Shown piece by piece: positions 44,367 to 53,411 of a stretch of DNA of 64,000 bases. The translations under genes were made by a program, and so were the position numbers. Below the pieces are notes generated by a model. The model was given only the letters and a program-made list of their open reading frames with translations. It was not told the DNA's origin and made no database searches. Source of the stretch: Spirosoma radiotolerans (GTDB taxonomy: Bacteria > Bacteroidota > Bacteroidia > Cytophagales > Spirosomataceae); the NCBI RefSeq assembly GCF_000974425.1, contig NZ_CP010429.1, positions 3,472,001 to 3,536,000 of the forward strand, given 5' to 3'. How positions within the stretch are numbered: the first letter of the stretch is position 1; each line of letters begins with the position of its first letter.

Positions 44367-44999
44367 CTAGGCTCCAGTAAGGGTAATGGCTTTTCGTCGA
44401 TAGGTATTTTTATCAAGCTGATTCAGCAGGAAAGCGGCTACATCGGCGCGGCTGATGCGGGGAAAGTCAAATCGGCTGAATGGCAGATGCTCACCAACCC
44501 GGTAATGTCCGGTTATGGGGCCGTTTGTCAGGCTGGTAGGTCGTACGATTGTCCAGTCAAGCGCACTTTCCCGAACAGCCTGCTCCTGTTTTTCTTTTTC
44601 GGCAATCACACCACTTAGTAGCGTTTTAATGATCAGCTTACTGGGTAAGGAAGCCTCCTCGTAGCTCGTACCAACGCCCAATGAAGACACGACGAACAGC
44701 GTTTTAACGCCTGCCTGGTACATTGCCGTTATCAAATTACTGGTGCCATCAGCTACGGCCTGATCCTGTTGGCCTGGACGGCTACCCAACGAACAAATAA
44801 CTGCGTCCTGACGCCGAACGGCTGGCAATAAGGTTTCGGGCTTTAGAACATCGCCGGTTATGACGGTCAAATGGGGGTGTTGAATGGAAAGCCGGGCCGG
44901 ATCACGAACGAAAGCCGTCACGAAATGGCCCGCCTGAAGTGCCTGTTCTACCGCTTGCCGCCCTGTACCTCCGGTGGCACCTACTACGAGTACTTGCAT
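44367..44999 (-). CDS. NAD(P)-binding SDR/NmrA-like protein
   Basis: The 210-residue protein has an N-terminal dinucleotide fold VLVVGATGGTGRQAVEQALQAGHFVTAFVR and later VFVSSLGV-like and WTIVRPTSLTNGP segments. This is the atypical SDR family called NAD(P)H-binding (NmrA/HSCARG-like, similar to biliverdin reductase B-type). These proteins act as reductases or redox sensors. It is convergent to the gene at 43986. A 13-bp inverted repeat lies directly in front of its start codon. Confidence 0.87.
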   Translation of the reverse strand: MQVLVVGATGGTGRQAVEQALQAGHFVTAFVRDPARLSIQHPHLTVITGDVLKPETLLPAVRRQDAVICSLGSRPGQQDQAVADGTSNLITAMYQAGVKTLFVVSSLGVGTSYEEASLPSKLIIKTLLSGVIAEKEKQEQAVRESALDWTIVRPTSLTNGPITGHYRVGEHLPFSRFDFPRISRADVAAFLLNQLDKNTYRRKAITLTGA

Positions 45000-45000
45000 A

Positions 45001-45043
45001 AAAAGCTGATTTTAGCTACAGACATAACCCAAAATCAGCTTTT
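45001..45043 (-). terminator. 13-bp inverted repeat abutting the start of the NmrA-like gene
   Basis: AAAAGCTGATTTT (45001-45013) and AAAATCAGCTTTT (45031-45043) are perfect arms with a 17-base loop. Read on the minus strand it follows the PAP2 gene and ends one base before the ATG at 44999. It could terminate the upstream operon or control the NmrA-like gene. Confidence 0.6.
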
Positions 45044-45117
45044 CAGTTTTTACTGTTTTAACGTGAGTAATCGTTTTATTCAATCGCTACGCGATTGGAT
45101 GTTTGTAGAAGAACTTT

Positions 45118-45948
45118 TTAAAGTTTAACACCAAGCGTAAGTCCGCTTTGTCCGGTTGGCGTGAAGTAAGGATCGAGGGTTACCTTCTCCATGTTCTTTC
45201 TTCGTTTATGCCACTCTGGAATGAGTATGCCACAGGCCGCTCCTACCGCAAAGCCCGTCATGACATCTGTCCTGAAATGCTTGCCAGCCTCCATTCGATT
45301 CCAGGCAACCAGAGCCGGTGGCACACTGGCAACGGAGTAGGTCAGGATACGTTTCCAGCCTTTAATACCATGATAATCAGTAAATACCTTTGCCAGAAAG
45401 TAGGTAGACGTGGAGCTAAACGAAACGTGACCGCTATAAAATGAGTTGGTTTTTGCCTCGCCAATTTTCGATTCCAGCGGAAGTCCCGGATTGTAGGTCA
45501 ATGGCCTTGCCCGCCGGATTGAGTAAGCCGATGCGAAGTAAATAATGTTATCGACGGCGTGCGTTACTGCGTATAAAGTCAGCAGGTCGAGCCAGTCTTT
45601 TCGTATGCGTTTGTCGGCCATCAGCAATACCGGGCTTAAAATAGCGACATTCAGAAAGAGGTCCGACCGGGCCTGTGCTCGCTCAAATCCGGCTGGATTG
45701 TAGAGTGCGACTGGCCTGTCGAAGGCGTTGATTTTGTTAATGTCGAGTGCCTTGACGTCTTCTGCCGTAAACGAGGCCAGATGGTCCAGTTTCTTAAACC
45801 CAACCGAGGATACGCCGATGAAGAGTATTGAACCGGTTAGTTCATATTTTTTGGTTACCTGGTAAATCTTCTGGTTCGTAGAATCCGATTGACCATACAC
45901 ACTATGGATAACAACCAGCCAGAGGCAGAGGGCGGTACGAATAGTCAT
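45118..45948 (-). CDS. PAP2 family phosphatase, membrane
   Basis: The 276-residue protein has a signal-like N-terminus (about 1-19, IHSVYGQ) and about five membrane spans. The three phosphatase motifs are present in order: YSIRRARPLTY, FYSGHVSFSS with the catalytic histidine, and GKHFRTDVMTGF with the second catalytic histidine. The first motif has Arg in place of the usual Lys. Such enzymes dephosphorylate undecaprenyl diphosphate or phosphatidic acid. It begins 18 bases after ppk1 in the same direction, so it is probably the last gene of rimM-trmD-ppk1-PAP2. Confidence 0.87.
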   Translation of the reverse strand: MTIRTALCLWLVVIHSVYGQSDSTNQKIYQVTKKYELTGSILFIGVSSVGFKKLDHLASFTAEDVKALDINKINAFDRPVALYNPAGFERAQARSDLFLNVAILSPVLLMADKRIRKDWLDLLTLYAVTHAVDNIIYFASAYSIRRARPLTYNPGLPLESKIGEAKTNSFYSGHVSFSSTSTYFLAKVFTDYHGIKGWKRILTYSVASVPPALVAWNRMEAGKHFRTDVMTGFAVGAACGILIPEWHKRRKNMEKVTLDPYFTPTGQSGLTLGVKL

Positions 45949-45966
45949 AGTTAAACTAAAAATTGA

Positions 45967-48030
45967 TTATTCATTAATTCTCAACAGGTGCGTATAGATG
46001 GCTTCCTGCGACCGTATCGGCGCACCCTCTGTTAAGACGGGAACCATCCTTAACTGGTCATCGATAAAATACGCCTGTGTGTTGTCGGCCAGTTGGAAGT
46101 CGATCAATTGCCGGATCTGGGCCTGCAAACGAGCCTCATAAACGGGGAAACAAACTTCAATGCGCCGATAGAGATTCCGGTTCATCCAATCCGCCGAGCC
46201 AAGGTATGTTTCGGGCTGATTATTATTGTTGAAGATGTAGACTCGCCCATGTTCGAGGTAGCGATCAACGATCCGCCGAACGGTAATGTGCTCACTCTGA
46301 CCAGGCACACCCGGCACTAACGTACAGATGGCCCGAACGATCAACTCTACCCGCACCCCGGCCTGGCTGGCTTCGTAGAGTTTGTCGACCATCGTTTTTT
46401 CCTGTAAATTATTGAGTTTAATCGTGATATGGGCTTCCCGGCCAGCCCGTTGGTGCGCAATTTCCCGATCAATCAGGGCAAAAAAATGATCCATCAAGTT
46501 GAACGGGGCCACGAGCAAGTGTCGGAAAGAAAGAGACGGGTATTTGTCGGGCTGCTCACGGGTTTGCAGGTAAGTAAAGAGCAAATCCAGTTCCTGCGTC
46601 AAGCCCGGATGGCTCGTCAACAATACATGATCGGTATAAAACCGAGCCGTCCCTTCATTAAAATTACCCGTTGCCAACAGGCCATACTGCTGGCTGCGTA
46701 AACCCTGCTGCCGTTTTACCAGCGCCGTTTTAGCATGTACTTTTAATGACGGAATACTGTATACGAGCCGAACACCAGCCGCTTTCAGTTGCTTTCCCCA
46801 TTTTAGGTTGTTGGCCTCGTCAAAACGAGCTTTCAGTTCAACGAAAACCGTAACCTCCTTGCCATTCTTTGCCGCGCTGATCAGGGCATTCACAATCGCT
46901 GAATTGGCCGCTACCCGGTACAGGGTTACGTATATTTCGCGCACGTGCGGGTCGATGGCGGCTTCGTTAAAAAAACGCAGTATCGAATTATAGGACTGGT
47001 AGGGCAAATGCAGCAAATGGTCCTGCTGATCGAGCTGGGCAAAAATAGAGGTGTCGCCCTGTAGAACCGGATAAGCAAGCGGAGGCCGTGATGGGTACCT
47101 TAGCCGATTACCCACCGGATTGGGCAGATCAGCCAGATCGCTCAACGTATGATAACGCCCGCCCCTGGTCAGTTCCTGTCGGGTCAGGTCAAAATAACCG
47201 CAGAGAAAATCGAGCAGGTCGGTAGGCAGGGCTGCATCGTACAGAAACCGGGTCGGACGACCAGCGGTGCGCTGGTCGAGCATATGCGCTACATTCTCGT
47301 CCATTTCTCCCGAGAACTCATCCACGATACTAACATCGGCGTTTCGGTTGATTTTGATACTATAACATCCCTGTATCGTAAAGTCCGGAAAAACAGCGGT
47401 CAGATGCTGCCGAATCACATCGTCGAGAAACACCAACTGACAGCAATTATCCAGGGCAGGCAGTTCATAAAAGCGAGGCAGGTGCTGGCGAGGGATAGGT
47501 AACAGGGCGTATCGGACGGGTTCTGTTGCTTCGGGCGTTTTGAGGGCGACGACAAAATAAAGCGAACTGTCGGGCAACTGAATTGCTTCCCGGTTGGCCT
47601 CAGAAAGCCATATGGGCTGAATAAAGGTCAGCACCTGGCTAAAAAAGTAATCGGTTACGGCTGGTTCATGGGTGGGTATCAGCGGTTCGCCATAATACAG
47701 ATGCACGCCGTTTTCCACCAGTTGCGGCAGAAGCTGACTTGTCAACAATCGCCCAAACTCTTCCTGACATTGCAGCACCGTTGCCTGTACCTCAAGCAGC
47801 AAGTGCGGATCGGTAGCTTCATGATCGGTAGACCCGAGTTCACCCAGCGCCATCAGGGCCGACATTCTGACCCGAAAAAACTCCTCCAGGTTGGATGAGA
47901 AAATGGCCAGAAATCGAATGCGTTCATACAGCGGCACTGCCGGATTAGCCGCTTCCTGAAGAACCCGGCGATTGAAACTGAGCCAGCTCAGATCCCGGTT
48001 AAAATACGTGTAGGACGAACGCGGGGACAT
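45967..48030 (-). CDS. ppk1: Polyphosphate kinase 1
   Basis: The 687-residue enzyme transfers the ATP gamma-phosphate to long polyphosphate chains. The N-domain starts with YFNRDLSWLSFNRRVLQEA and RIRFLAIFSSNLEEFFRVRM. The head domain follows (about 105-310), and two phospholipase-D-like C-domains hold the catalytic histidines: SLKVHAKTALVKRQ for the first and a second in the region SEHITVRRIVDRYLEHGRVYIF. LLATGNFNEGTARFYTDH and YLGSADWMNRNLYRRIEV are clear family blocks. It lies between trmD and a PAP2 phosphatase. Confidence 0.96.
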   Translation of the reverse strand: MSPRSSYTYFNRDLSWLSFNRRVLQEAANPAVPLYERIRFLAIFSSNLEEFFRVRMSALMALGELGSTDHEATDPHLLLEVQATVLQCQEEFGRLLTSQLLPQLVENGVHLYYGEPLIPTHEPAVTDYFFSQVLTFIQPIWLSEANREAIQLPDSSLYFVVALKTPEATEPVRYALLPIPRQHLPRFYELPALDNCCQLVFLDDVIRQHLTAVFPDFTIQGCYSIKINRNADVSIVDEFSGEMDENVAHMLDQRTAGRPTRFLYDAALPTDLLDFLCGYFDLTRQELTRGGRYHTLSDLADLPNPVGNRLRYPSRPPLAYPVLQGDTSIFAQLDQQDHLLHLPYQSYNSILRFFNEAAIDPHVREIYVTLYRVAANSAIVNALISAAKNGKEVTVFVELKARFDEANNLKWGKQLKAAGVRLVYSIPSLKVHAKTALVKRQQGLRSQQYGLLATGNFNEGTARFYTDHVLLTSHPGLTQELDLLFTYLQTREQPDKYPSLSFRHLLVAPFNLMDHFFALIDREIAHQRAGREAHITIKLNNLQEKTMVDKLYEASQAGVRVELIVRAICTLVPGVPGQSEHITVRRIVDRYLEHGRVYIFNNNNQPETYLGSADWMNRNLYRRIEVCFPVYEARLQAQIRQLIDFQLADNTQAYFIDDQLRMVPVLTEGAPIRSQEAIYTHLLRINE

Positions 48031-48065
48031 CTTGTTTCGGTTAGTCGTTGCAGAACGGTGGGCCT

Positions 48066-48740
48066 TTACTCCAGCAGATCAGGTCGCCGAATTCGTGTTC
48101 GTTCGAGGGCCTGTTCGTGCCGCCATTCGTCGATTTTAGCTTCATGGCCCGAGAGTAAAATATCGGGAACGCGATGACCTTCAAATTCGGCGGGACGCGT
48201 ATAGACGGGTGGCGCTAACAGGTTGTCCTGAAACGAGTCGGTCAAAGCGGATGTTTCGTCATTCAGAACGCCCGGCAGTAACCGGATTATGGCGTCAGAC
48301 AGCACGCAGGCAGCCAGTTCTCCCCCAGACAGTACATAGTCGCCAATACTCATTTCCCTGGTAATGAATACCTCGCGCACCCGCTCATCGACGCCTTTGT
48401 AATGGCCGCACAGGATGATAAGGTTCTGTTTTAAGGAAAGTGAATTAGCCGTCTGTTGGTTCAGTCGTTCGCCATCCGGCGTCATATAAATAACCTCATC
48501 GTAGGTACGTTCGGCCTGTAGTGATCGGATGCACCGCGCAATCGGCTCAATTTGCATGACCATACCGGCCCCACCTCCGAAAGCATAATCGTCTACACGC
48601 CGGTGTTTGTCGGCCGTGTAATCGCGCAGGTCGTGAACAACAACCTCGACATAACCACCCTGCTGTGCCCGTTGCAGAATGGAATGGGCAAAGAAACTAT
48701 CCAACAGCCGGGGCAGGCAGGTTATAATATCAATCCTCAT
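48066..48740 (-). CDS. trmD: tRNA (guanine37-N1)-methyltransferase
   Basis: The 224-residue SPOUT enzyme methylates G37 of tRNA using S-adenosylmethionine. It shows [35 protein letters not shown] and the knotted SAM site [20 protein letters not shown], then [28 protein letters not shown]. The long frame starts at a GTG (48758), but ATG 48740 ([12 protein letters not shown]) is the family start. It overlaps the rimM stop by 11 bases, which suggests coupled translation. Order rimM-trmD is conserved across bacteria. Confidence 0.97.
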   Translation of the reverse strand: MRIDIITCLPRLLDSFFAHSILQRAQQGGYVEVVVHDLRDYTADKHRRVDDYAFGGGAGMVMQIEPIARCIRSLQAERTYDEVIYMTPDGERLNQQTANSLSLKQNLIILCGHYKGVDERVREVFITREMSIGDYVLSGGELAACVLSDAIIRLLPGVLNDETSALTDSFQDNLLAPPVYTRPAEFEGHRVPDILLSGHEAKIDEWRHEQALERTRIRRPDLLE

Positions 48741-49323
48741 CGGTATTGTCAGCGTCACCGTTCACTTCTGCGTTTTCATCAGTCTTGCTATCGTCTTCCA
48801 TGTAGATCTCAAGTAAGCCATCGGGCAACACCACATTGAGTTTCTGACTAGCCCGGTCAACCGTCCGAACGATGTCGCTATTGATGGGAATCAGCACTTC
48901 TTTGCCCAGGTAATCCATCGCGATCAAGTCCTGCGCATTCATGGCGTACACCCCCCGGACAGTGCCTAGCTCACCCGATTCGGCGTCAACAACCTGGTAA
49001 CCAACGATTTCGTGAAAGTAGAAACGCGTTTCATCAGTAATAGGCTCCAGTTCATCCAGTGGTAAAAATGCGCCACAATTAATGAGCCGCTCGGCTTGCT
49101 CAATGGTGTTTACGTCTTCGAACGCAACGATAGCCCGGCTCCCTTTAACAATAGCGATGGATTCGATAAAGTACGGAATCAGGTCACCCTTCACCTCCAG
49201 CAAAACGGATTCCAGATCGGCGTATTCGGCCGCGTTGTCTACATCTAAAAAAAGGACTAACTCACCACTGACGCCATGCGTTTTGGTGATGTGTCCTAGC
49301 TGGTAACAATCATCTTTTGTCAT
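48730..49323 (-). CDS. rimM: Ribosome maturation factor RimM
   Basis: The 197-residue protein helps assemble the 30S head. The N-terminal RimM domain begins [22 protein letters not shown], and the C-terminal PRC-barrel domain holds [26 protein letters not shown] and [13 protein letters not shown]. The end is a strongly acidic tail ([22 protein letters not shown] in pieces), which is longer than in Escherichia. It is the first gene of the downstream operon, separated from rpsP by a clear terminator. Confidence 0.96.
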   Translation of the reverse strand: MTKDDCYQLGHITKTHGVSGELVLFLDVDNAAEYADLESVLLEVKGDLIPYFIESIAIVKGSRAIVAFEDVNTIEQAERLINCGAFLPLDELEPITDETRFYFHEIVGYQVVDAESGELGTVRGVYAMNAQDLIAMDYLGKEVLIPINSDIVRTVDRASQKLNVVLPDGLLEIYMEDDSKTDENAEVNGDADNTDED

Positions 49324-49432
49324 ATATAAAGTGGCCCGCTGGCGCTTTATCAGAACCTATTCTTTTTAATTATTGATGCGGCAATTCAGCAAAGCAACGA
49401 CCGTTACCACGCCGACCGACCGCATGTTGTAC

Positions 49433-49465
49433 AAAAATAGCCTGTTCAACGATGAACAGGCTATT
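49433..49465 (-). terminator. Terminator after rpsP
   Basis: AATAGCCTGTTCA and TGAACAGGCTATT form perfect 13-bp arms with a four-base loop; five T follow on the minus strand. It separates rpsP from rimM. Confidence 0.88.
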
Positions 49466-49504
49466 AAGTAGCATTTTTACAGAAGCGCGGGGCTCCGTAG
49501 AAAA

Positions 49505-50083
49505 TTATTCAGCAGCTGGTGCGTCCGGTGCAGCGGCTTCCGTTGCAGGGGCAGCTTCAGCAGCAGGTGCGTCAGCCGCTGGGGCTTCTTCCACTTCTGG
49601 AGCGGCTTCAACGACAGGCTCTTCTACCTTGTTTTTCTTAGCGATAGCTTCAGCGCGCGCTTCGTTCACTTTTTTCTCAGCATCCAGACGAGCAGCACGA
49701 TCCTGCTCTTTGGTTTGCGATTTAGTGTCGGCAGCACCGGCTTTGCGGTTTTCTTTCTCGCTCTTCCAGGCCGTGTACTTTTCATCGGCCTGCTCCTGTG
49801 AGATGGCTCCTTTGTTAACGCCAACCTGCAGGTGTTTGCGATACATGATGCCTTCGTGCGACAATACCGAACGAGCGGTATCCGTCGGCTGAGCACCTAC
49901 CATGAGCCAGTAAACGGCCCGTTCCGACTTCAAAACGACCGTCGAAGGGTCGGTGTTGGGGTTGTATGAACCGATTTTTTCAATAAACCGGCCATCGCGA
50001 GGAGAGGTTGACTCAGCGATCACGATGTCATACATCGCCATTTTCTTGCGTCCACGACGCGCTAAACGAATTTTAACAGCCAT
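49505..50083 (-). CDS. rpsP: 30S ribosomal protein S16 with long acidic/alanine-rich tail
   Basis: The first about 80 residues are a standard bS16 domain: [38 protein letters not shown] and [24 protein letters not shown]. The protein continues to 192 residues with a lysine/glutamate helical stretch ([15 protein letters not shown]) and an Ala/Glu/Pro-rich tail ([15 protein letters not shown]). Escherichia S16 has only about 82 residues; long tails are usual in Bacteroidota. The open frame runs to 50227, but that part covers the promoter and palindrome. ATG 50083 is the family start. Confidence 0.96.
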   Translation of the reverse strand: MAVKIRLARRGRKKMAMYDIVIAESTSPRDGRFIEKIGSYNPNTDPSTVVLKSERAVYWLMVGAQPTDTARSVLSHEGIMYRKHLQVGVNKGAISQEQADEKYTAWKSEKENRKAGAADTKSQTKEQDRAARLDAEKKVNEARAEAIAKKNKVEEPVVEAAPEVEEAPAADAPAAEAAPATEAAAPDAPAAE

Positions 50084-50136
50084 TTGTGCTTGCTTGTTTT
50101 TGACGGGAGACGCATCCCCCTTGTAAAACGTGGCCG

Positions 50137-50144
50137 CAAAGGTA
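50137..50144 (-). promoter_or_regulatory. -7 promoter element for rpsP
   Basis: The minus strand reads TACCTTTG, 54 bases before the rpsP ATG. Its position means that residues encoded upstream of 50083 are not translated from this message. Confidence 0.6.
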
Positions 50145-50170
50145 AGAAAAAATTCGGGTAGACCAAAAAA

Positions 50171-50249
50171 GTTTACAGTTTGTGGTTTACGGTTGGCTGG
50201 CGCATACACGTTCGATGCGTTAGCCAACCGTAAACCACAAACTGTAAAC
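50171..50249. repeat. 28-bp-arm palindrome between rnpB and rpsP
   Basis: Perfect 28-bp arms (50171-50198 and 50222-50249) contain the core GTTTGTGGTTTACGG; an inner CGCAT/ATGCG pair extends the stem. On the minus strand a run of six T follows, so it can terminate rnpB. The right arm plus adjoining bases (50215-50242) recur with one mismatch at 63898-63925. Confidence 0.85.
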
Positions 50250-50275
50250 CATAAACCAAAAAATCCCTCACAACA

Positions 50276-50684
50276 CGAGTCTATAAGCCGGGTTCTGTCT
50301 TCCCGCCAAAAGCGAAATGGCTTATCATTTATCTAGGATGGCCGTCACCGGCCACCTCGTTCGACCTACCCGCATCGGCAGTAAACGCAGGCCCGGTTGG
50401 GCTTACGCTGAAACGGGAACGGGCCGCCCCACGTCCGACGCTTATTTGGTCTTTCAGCCCCTAAGGTTTATCCTGCCCCGCTGGTCACCCAGCGGGCGGT
50501 GGGCTCTTACTCCACCTTTTCACCCTTACCCCACCAAAGCGGGGCGGTATATTCTCTGTGACACTGGCTGTCGAACGGTCGTTCCCAACCGCCCGCCTTC
50601 CCGTTAGGAAGTAGGGTGCCCTATGCTGCCCGGACTTTCCTCGCCTAATTGCTCAGACGCGATAAGCCGACTCGTATCGTTCGG
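50276..50684 (-). ncRNA. rnpB: RNase P RNA (bacterial class A)
   Basis: Read on the minus strand, the sequence holds the conserved 5' block GAGGAAAGTCCGGGC and the 3' block ACAGAACCCGGCTTATAG. The P1 helix pairs CGAGTC (50674-50669) with GACTCG (50281-50276). Other class A landmarks include AGGGTGAAAAGGTG and GTAAGAGCCCACCG. The RNA is the catalytic subunit that trims tRNA 5' leaders. A TACCTTTG element at 50698-50691 predicts transcription start near 50684, and the palindrome at 50171-50249 with its T-run probably ends the transcript. Exact ends are inferred. Confidence 0.96.
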
Positions 50685-50690
50685 GGAGCG

Positions 50691-50698
50691 CAAAGGTA
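50691..50698 (-). promoter_or_regulatory. -7 promoter element for rnpB
   Basis: The minus strand reads TACCTTTG immediately upstream of the predicted rnpB 5' end. Confidence 0.65.
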
Positions 50699-50755
50699 CA
50701 GATATGTGGCGGTTTTGAGAAACCAATCTGGGCGGATATCCTTCCAGCGCTTGTC

Positions 50756-52186
50756 TTATTGCAATCCCTCTACCTTCACGTCAATCCGTCCTCTGGCATT
50801 GACAACCGCCAGCATGGCCGTTGGGGTTAAATAAACCTGATCGGGTTTTATTTCGTCAATATGCCCATTGATCGTGATCCCTTTGGCAATCTGGTTATTC
50901 TTCAGCCGCTCCTGCAATAATTTTTGCATATCGGCTAGTTGGGAGCCGACCGGTATTGTGAGTTGTTTTTCGAGCGTTCGGGCAAAGGGGCCTTTCAACA
51001 ACCAGCTGGCTGATTGCTGCAACACGTTTCGAGTGTCCAGGTCATAGCGTAGGTCTTTCAGCGAAATGGTCTGCTGCTGAGGATCGTAGTAGGGCCGGCC
51101 GCTTAAGTAAATGTCGCCATTGATGGTTCCTTTTAAGCCAGCTTTGATAATGAGGTTATCATTCTGACCATACATATCCATGCTCGTAATCGTGATGGTG
51201 TACCGATTTTCGCTGAAGGAAAAGGACTTCCCGACAAACTCATCGGCGGCAAGTTTAGCCGCTTCCGGATACGTGGCCTCACTCAGTAGCCCAATCTGAA
51301 AATCATCTTTTACCTGCGCCACAACGACCAGATCGGGGAGTGATACGGCTGGCTTCACTTCCGGTTTAGCACCGGTTGTGGTGAGGGTAAATCCTTCAAA
51401 ACCAATGGTAGACCGGATAACCCGCCCCTCAAAACGCAAGGGTGTAATGAGTATCCGTTTGGGTACTACCTGCAGGTAGGTCCGGTACTTTTCGGAGATC
51501 AAATAAGGCTCCCGGATTGTATTCCAGGCTTTTAACACGGGCGTTCGCAAGTCGATATTCTTACGCACCTGCTGATCCAGCGTTTTCGTGATGGTACCCA
51601 GGTTTTTGTCGATCATCCGGCCAACAATATTTGTGATCGGGATATTCAGCCCGACAATATTCACCGTTGGCCGACGCACCCAGCCGTACCCATCGGCTTC
51701 GGTATGCGTATTCACGGACCAGTCATGGTCCAGGTCGAACTTTGTTTTGAAACGCAGATCGATTTCAAACTCCGTTTCTTTGTACTGCGTAAAGCCGAGT
51801 ACCGACACACCTGCTTTAACCCAGATCCGCAGCGGCACGGTGAAATGAAACAGGCTGTCCTGGGCATTGACCAGGATAGTACCCCGTTTCCAGACCTTTG
51901 TCATGAATTGATCACGGTTATTGTCGTCCAGGCTGTTATCCTCATAGATCAGTCCATTTACCTGTGCATTGATTTGCCGTTCAACATCGCCCAGCGCAAT
52001 GGATACAGGGACATGCGCAGTTGACAAAAAGCGTTCATTTCGAACTTCCATTTCGGTGGTCGTATAAGCTTCTTTAGGTGCTCTGGTAGTCAGACGATTA
52101 CCAGATGGATGTCCGCAACTTAACAGAAAAAAACTACAACACAGAAAAATGACGGATAAACATCGGGCCGCATAGCACCAGGCCAA
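50756..52186 (-). CDS. DUF4403 family lipoprotein
   Basis: The protein matches the DUF4403 family of Bacteroidota, about 475 residues in this form. It has a type II signal (SVIFLCCSFFLLSCG, lipobox LLSC), then a mostly beta body with two similar halves, including TVPLRIWVKAGVSVLGFTQYKETEFEIDL and NIVGRMIDKNLGTITKTLDQQVRKNIDL. The family is thought to be membrane-lipid-binding by fold similarity, but no function is proven. Longer starts (ATG 52294 or 52252) would overlap the preceding gene; the TTG at 52186 gives a compact signal peptide and no overlap. The start remains uncertain. Confidence 0.85.
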   Translation of the reverse strand: MAWCYAARCLSVIFLCCSFFLLSCGHPSGNRLTTRAPKEAYTTTEMEVRNERFLSTAHVPVSIALGDVERQINAQVNGLIYEDNSLDDNNRDQFMTKVWKRGTILVNAQDSLFHFTVPLRIWVKAGVSVLGFTQYKETEFEIDLRFKTKFDLDHDWSVNTHTEADGYGWVRRPTVNIVGLNIPITNIVGRMIDKNLGTITKTLDQQVRKNIDLRTPVLKAWNTIREPYLISEKYRTYLQVVPKRILITPLRFEGRVIRSTIGFEGFTLTTTGAKPEVKPAVSLPDLVVVAQVKDDFQIGLLSEATYPEAAKLAADEFVGKSFSFSENRYTITITSMDMYGQNDNLIIKAGLKGTINGDIYLSGRPYYDPQQQTISLKDLRYDLDTRNVLQQSASWLLKGPFARTLEKQLTIPVGSQLADMQKLLQERLKNNQIAKGITINGHIDEIKPDQVYLTPTAMLAVVNARGRIDVKVEGLQ

Positions 52187-52223
52187 ACCCGTGACCTGCG
52201 AAAATACGGACCCGTGTTCCTTC

Positions 52224-53252
52224 TTATTTAAGGGTGACCTTGGTGGCACCATAGCCAAATTTCTGCTTTTGAGCGTCTTCAAAAAATTTAACATTCGGGT
52301 GTTGACCTAACCGTTTGTGAAGTTCGGTGCGCAGTGAACCACTGCCTACGCCATGAATGAACGTAATATCGCTCATGCCACTGGCAATGGCGTTTTCGAG
52401 CGTTTTTTCAAATGTATCCAGTTGAAGCTTCAGTAACTCGGCCGGATTGCGGTTACCCGCTCCTTTGGGCAGCAAATTCTCGATATGCAGATCAACTACC
52501 GATGTCGGCCGTTCAATGGATACGCTGTCTGGATCGGATTTAGGCTTCAGCATTTCGGCCTTTAAATCCTCGGCATGAATGATTGTTGGCTTTGGCTGGG
52601 CGGGCCGATTGCTGGCTGGTGCGGTTGGTTGCGGTAGATCACTCTCGGCATCCAGTTGCGTCAGGAAACCCGGTAGGTTGATTACAGGCGCGGTAGTTTT
52701 ATTCTTGAAGAAAGTCGTTGCCCGTGCTTTAAACCGTTTGACCAGTGGCTGGCGCAACGACGATTTACCTGCTCTGAACCAAAGCCCCTGCACCACAAAC
52801 GTCGGCCAGTTTTCGAAGCTGGCATGCGCATACAGATCGTTCATTTTTTGCTGCGATTTGGGTTTCAGGAGGCCACTGTGAAGCCCCCGGAACTGAACCC
52901 CTCCGCTAATACCCGCCGATTCCTCACCCAGCACATAGGCAAACTCCCAATCGGTATTGTTGATCAAGTGAAGCGTATACTCCCGATCATTGACGGGCAT
53001 AAACGCCAGATAAATACCCTGATTCGACAGGATCGTCGGAGCTTTGGGCTCTGCTGTTTTTTGTGGAGCAAACGTACTGGTTCTGAGCAGACGGTCGGCT
53101 TCCAACGGTGAAACCGGAACCAGCTCCGAACGCATGACCGGAATCCGGAACCCGTCTTCAATTTCGATTTCAATCATATCGCCGGGTAAAAAACGCGATA
53201 CGACACCCTGTTCTTTTGCCCGCAGTAACCGGACTTTATCCCCAATATTCAT
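52224..53252 (-). CDS. DUF2027 protein with C-terminal Smr domain
   Basis: The 342-residue protein begins with a small SH3-like motif (NIGDKVRLLRAKEQGVVSRFLPGDMIEIEI), continues with a DUF2027 beta domain (about 75-190), and ends with a Smr domain (about 260-342): VVDLHIENLLP, TFIHGVGSGSLRTELHKRL and a terminal GATKVTL. Smr domains are endonuclease-type modules acting on nucleic acid structures or stalled ribosomes; here the MutS part found in MutS2 is absent. The ATG at 53252 follows an upstream TACTTTTG promoter. It is probably co-transcribed with the DUF4403 gene downstream. Confidence 0.88.
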   Translation of the reverse strand: MNIGDKVRLLRAKEQGVVSRFLPGDMIEIEIEDGFRIPVMRSELVPVSPLEADRLLRTSTFAPQKTAEPKAPTILSNQGIYLAFMPVNDREYTLHLINNTDWEFAYVLGEESAGISGGVQFRGLHSGLLKPKSQQKMNDLYAHASFENWPTFVVQGLWFRAGKSSLRQPLVKRFKARATTFFKNKTTAPVINLPGFLTQLDAESDLPQPTAPASNRPAQPKPTIIHAEDLKAEMLKPKSDPDSVSIERPTSVVDLHIENLLPKGAGNRNPAELLKLQLDTFEKTLENAIASGMSDITFIHGVGSGSLRTELHKRLGQHPNVKFFEDAQKQKFGYGATKVTLK

Positions 53253-53332
53253 AACAGTCAATGGTCAGTGGTTTTACGTCAATAGTCGATCGGCCTTCCA
53301 GCCTTCAGCATCGTTGACTTGCCAAAAGTATA

Positions 53333-53340
53333 ACGGATAT
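53333..53340 (-). promoter_or_regulatory. -7 promoter element for the DUF2027-Smr gene
   Basis: The minus strand reads TACTTTTG, about 80 bases before the ATG at 53252. Confidence 0.5.
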
Positions 53341-53411
53341 AAACAAAAATCCCTTCCATAAATGGGTAAATCATTTGAAGAGAGAGGGCAGCCCGCCGTT
53401 TCCCAGCCTCA

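Noticed and set aside
49893-50227. Extended N-terminus for S16
   Set aside because: The extra codons (50084-50227) run through the promoter element and the palindrome; the family start is at 50083.
50171-50249. Riboswitch between rnpB and rpsP
   Set aside because: The region is a simple hairpin with a T-run, not a ligand-binding fold, and belongs to the dispersed palindromes.
50317-50607. 96-codon plus-strand frame
   Set aside because: It lies inside the RNase P RNA gene on the opposite strand, so it is not a protein gene.
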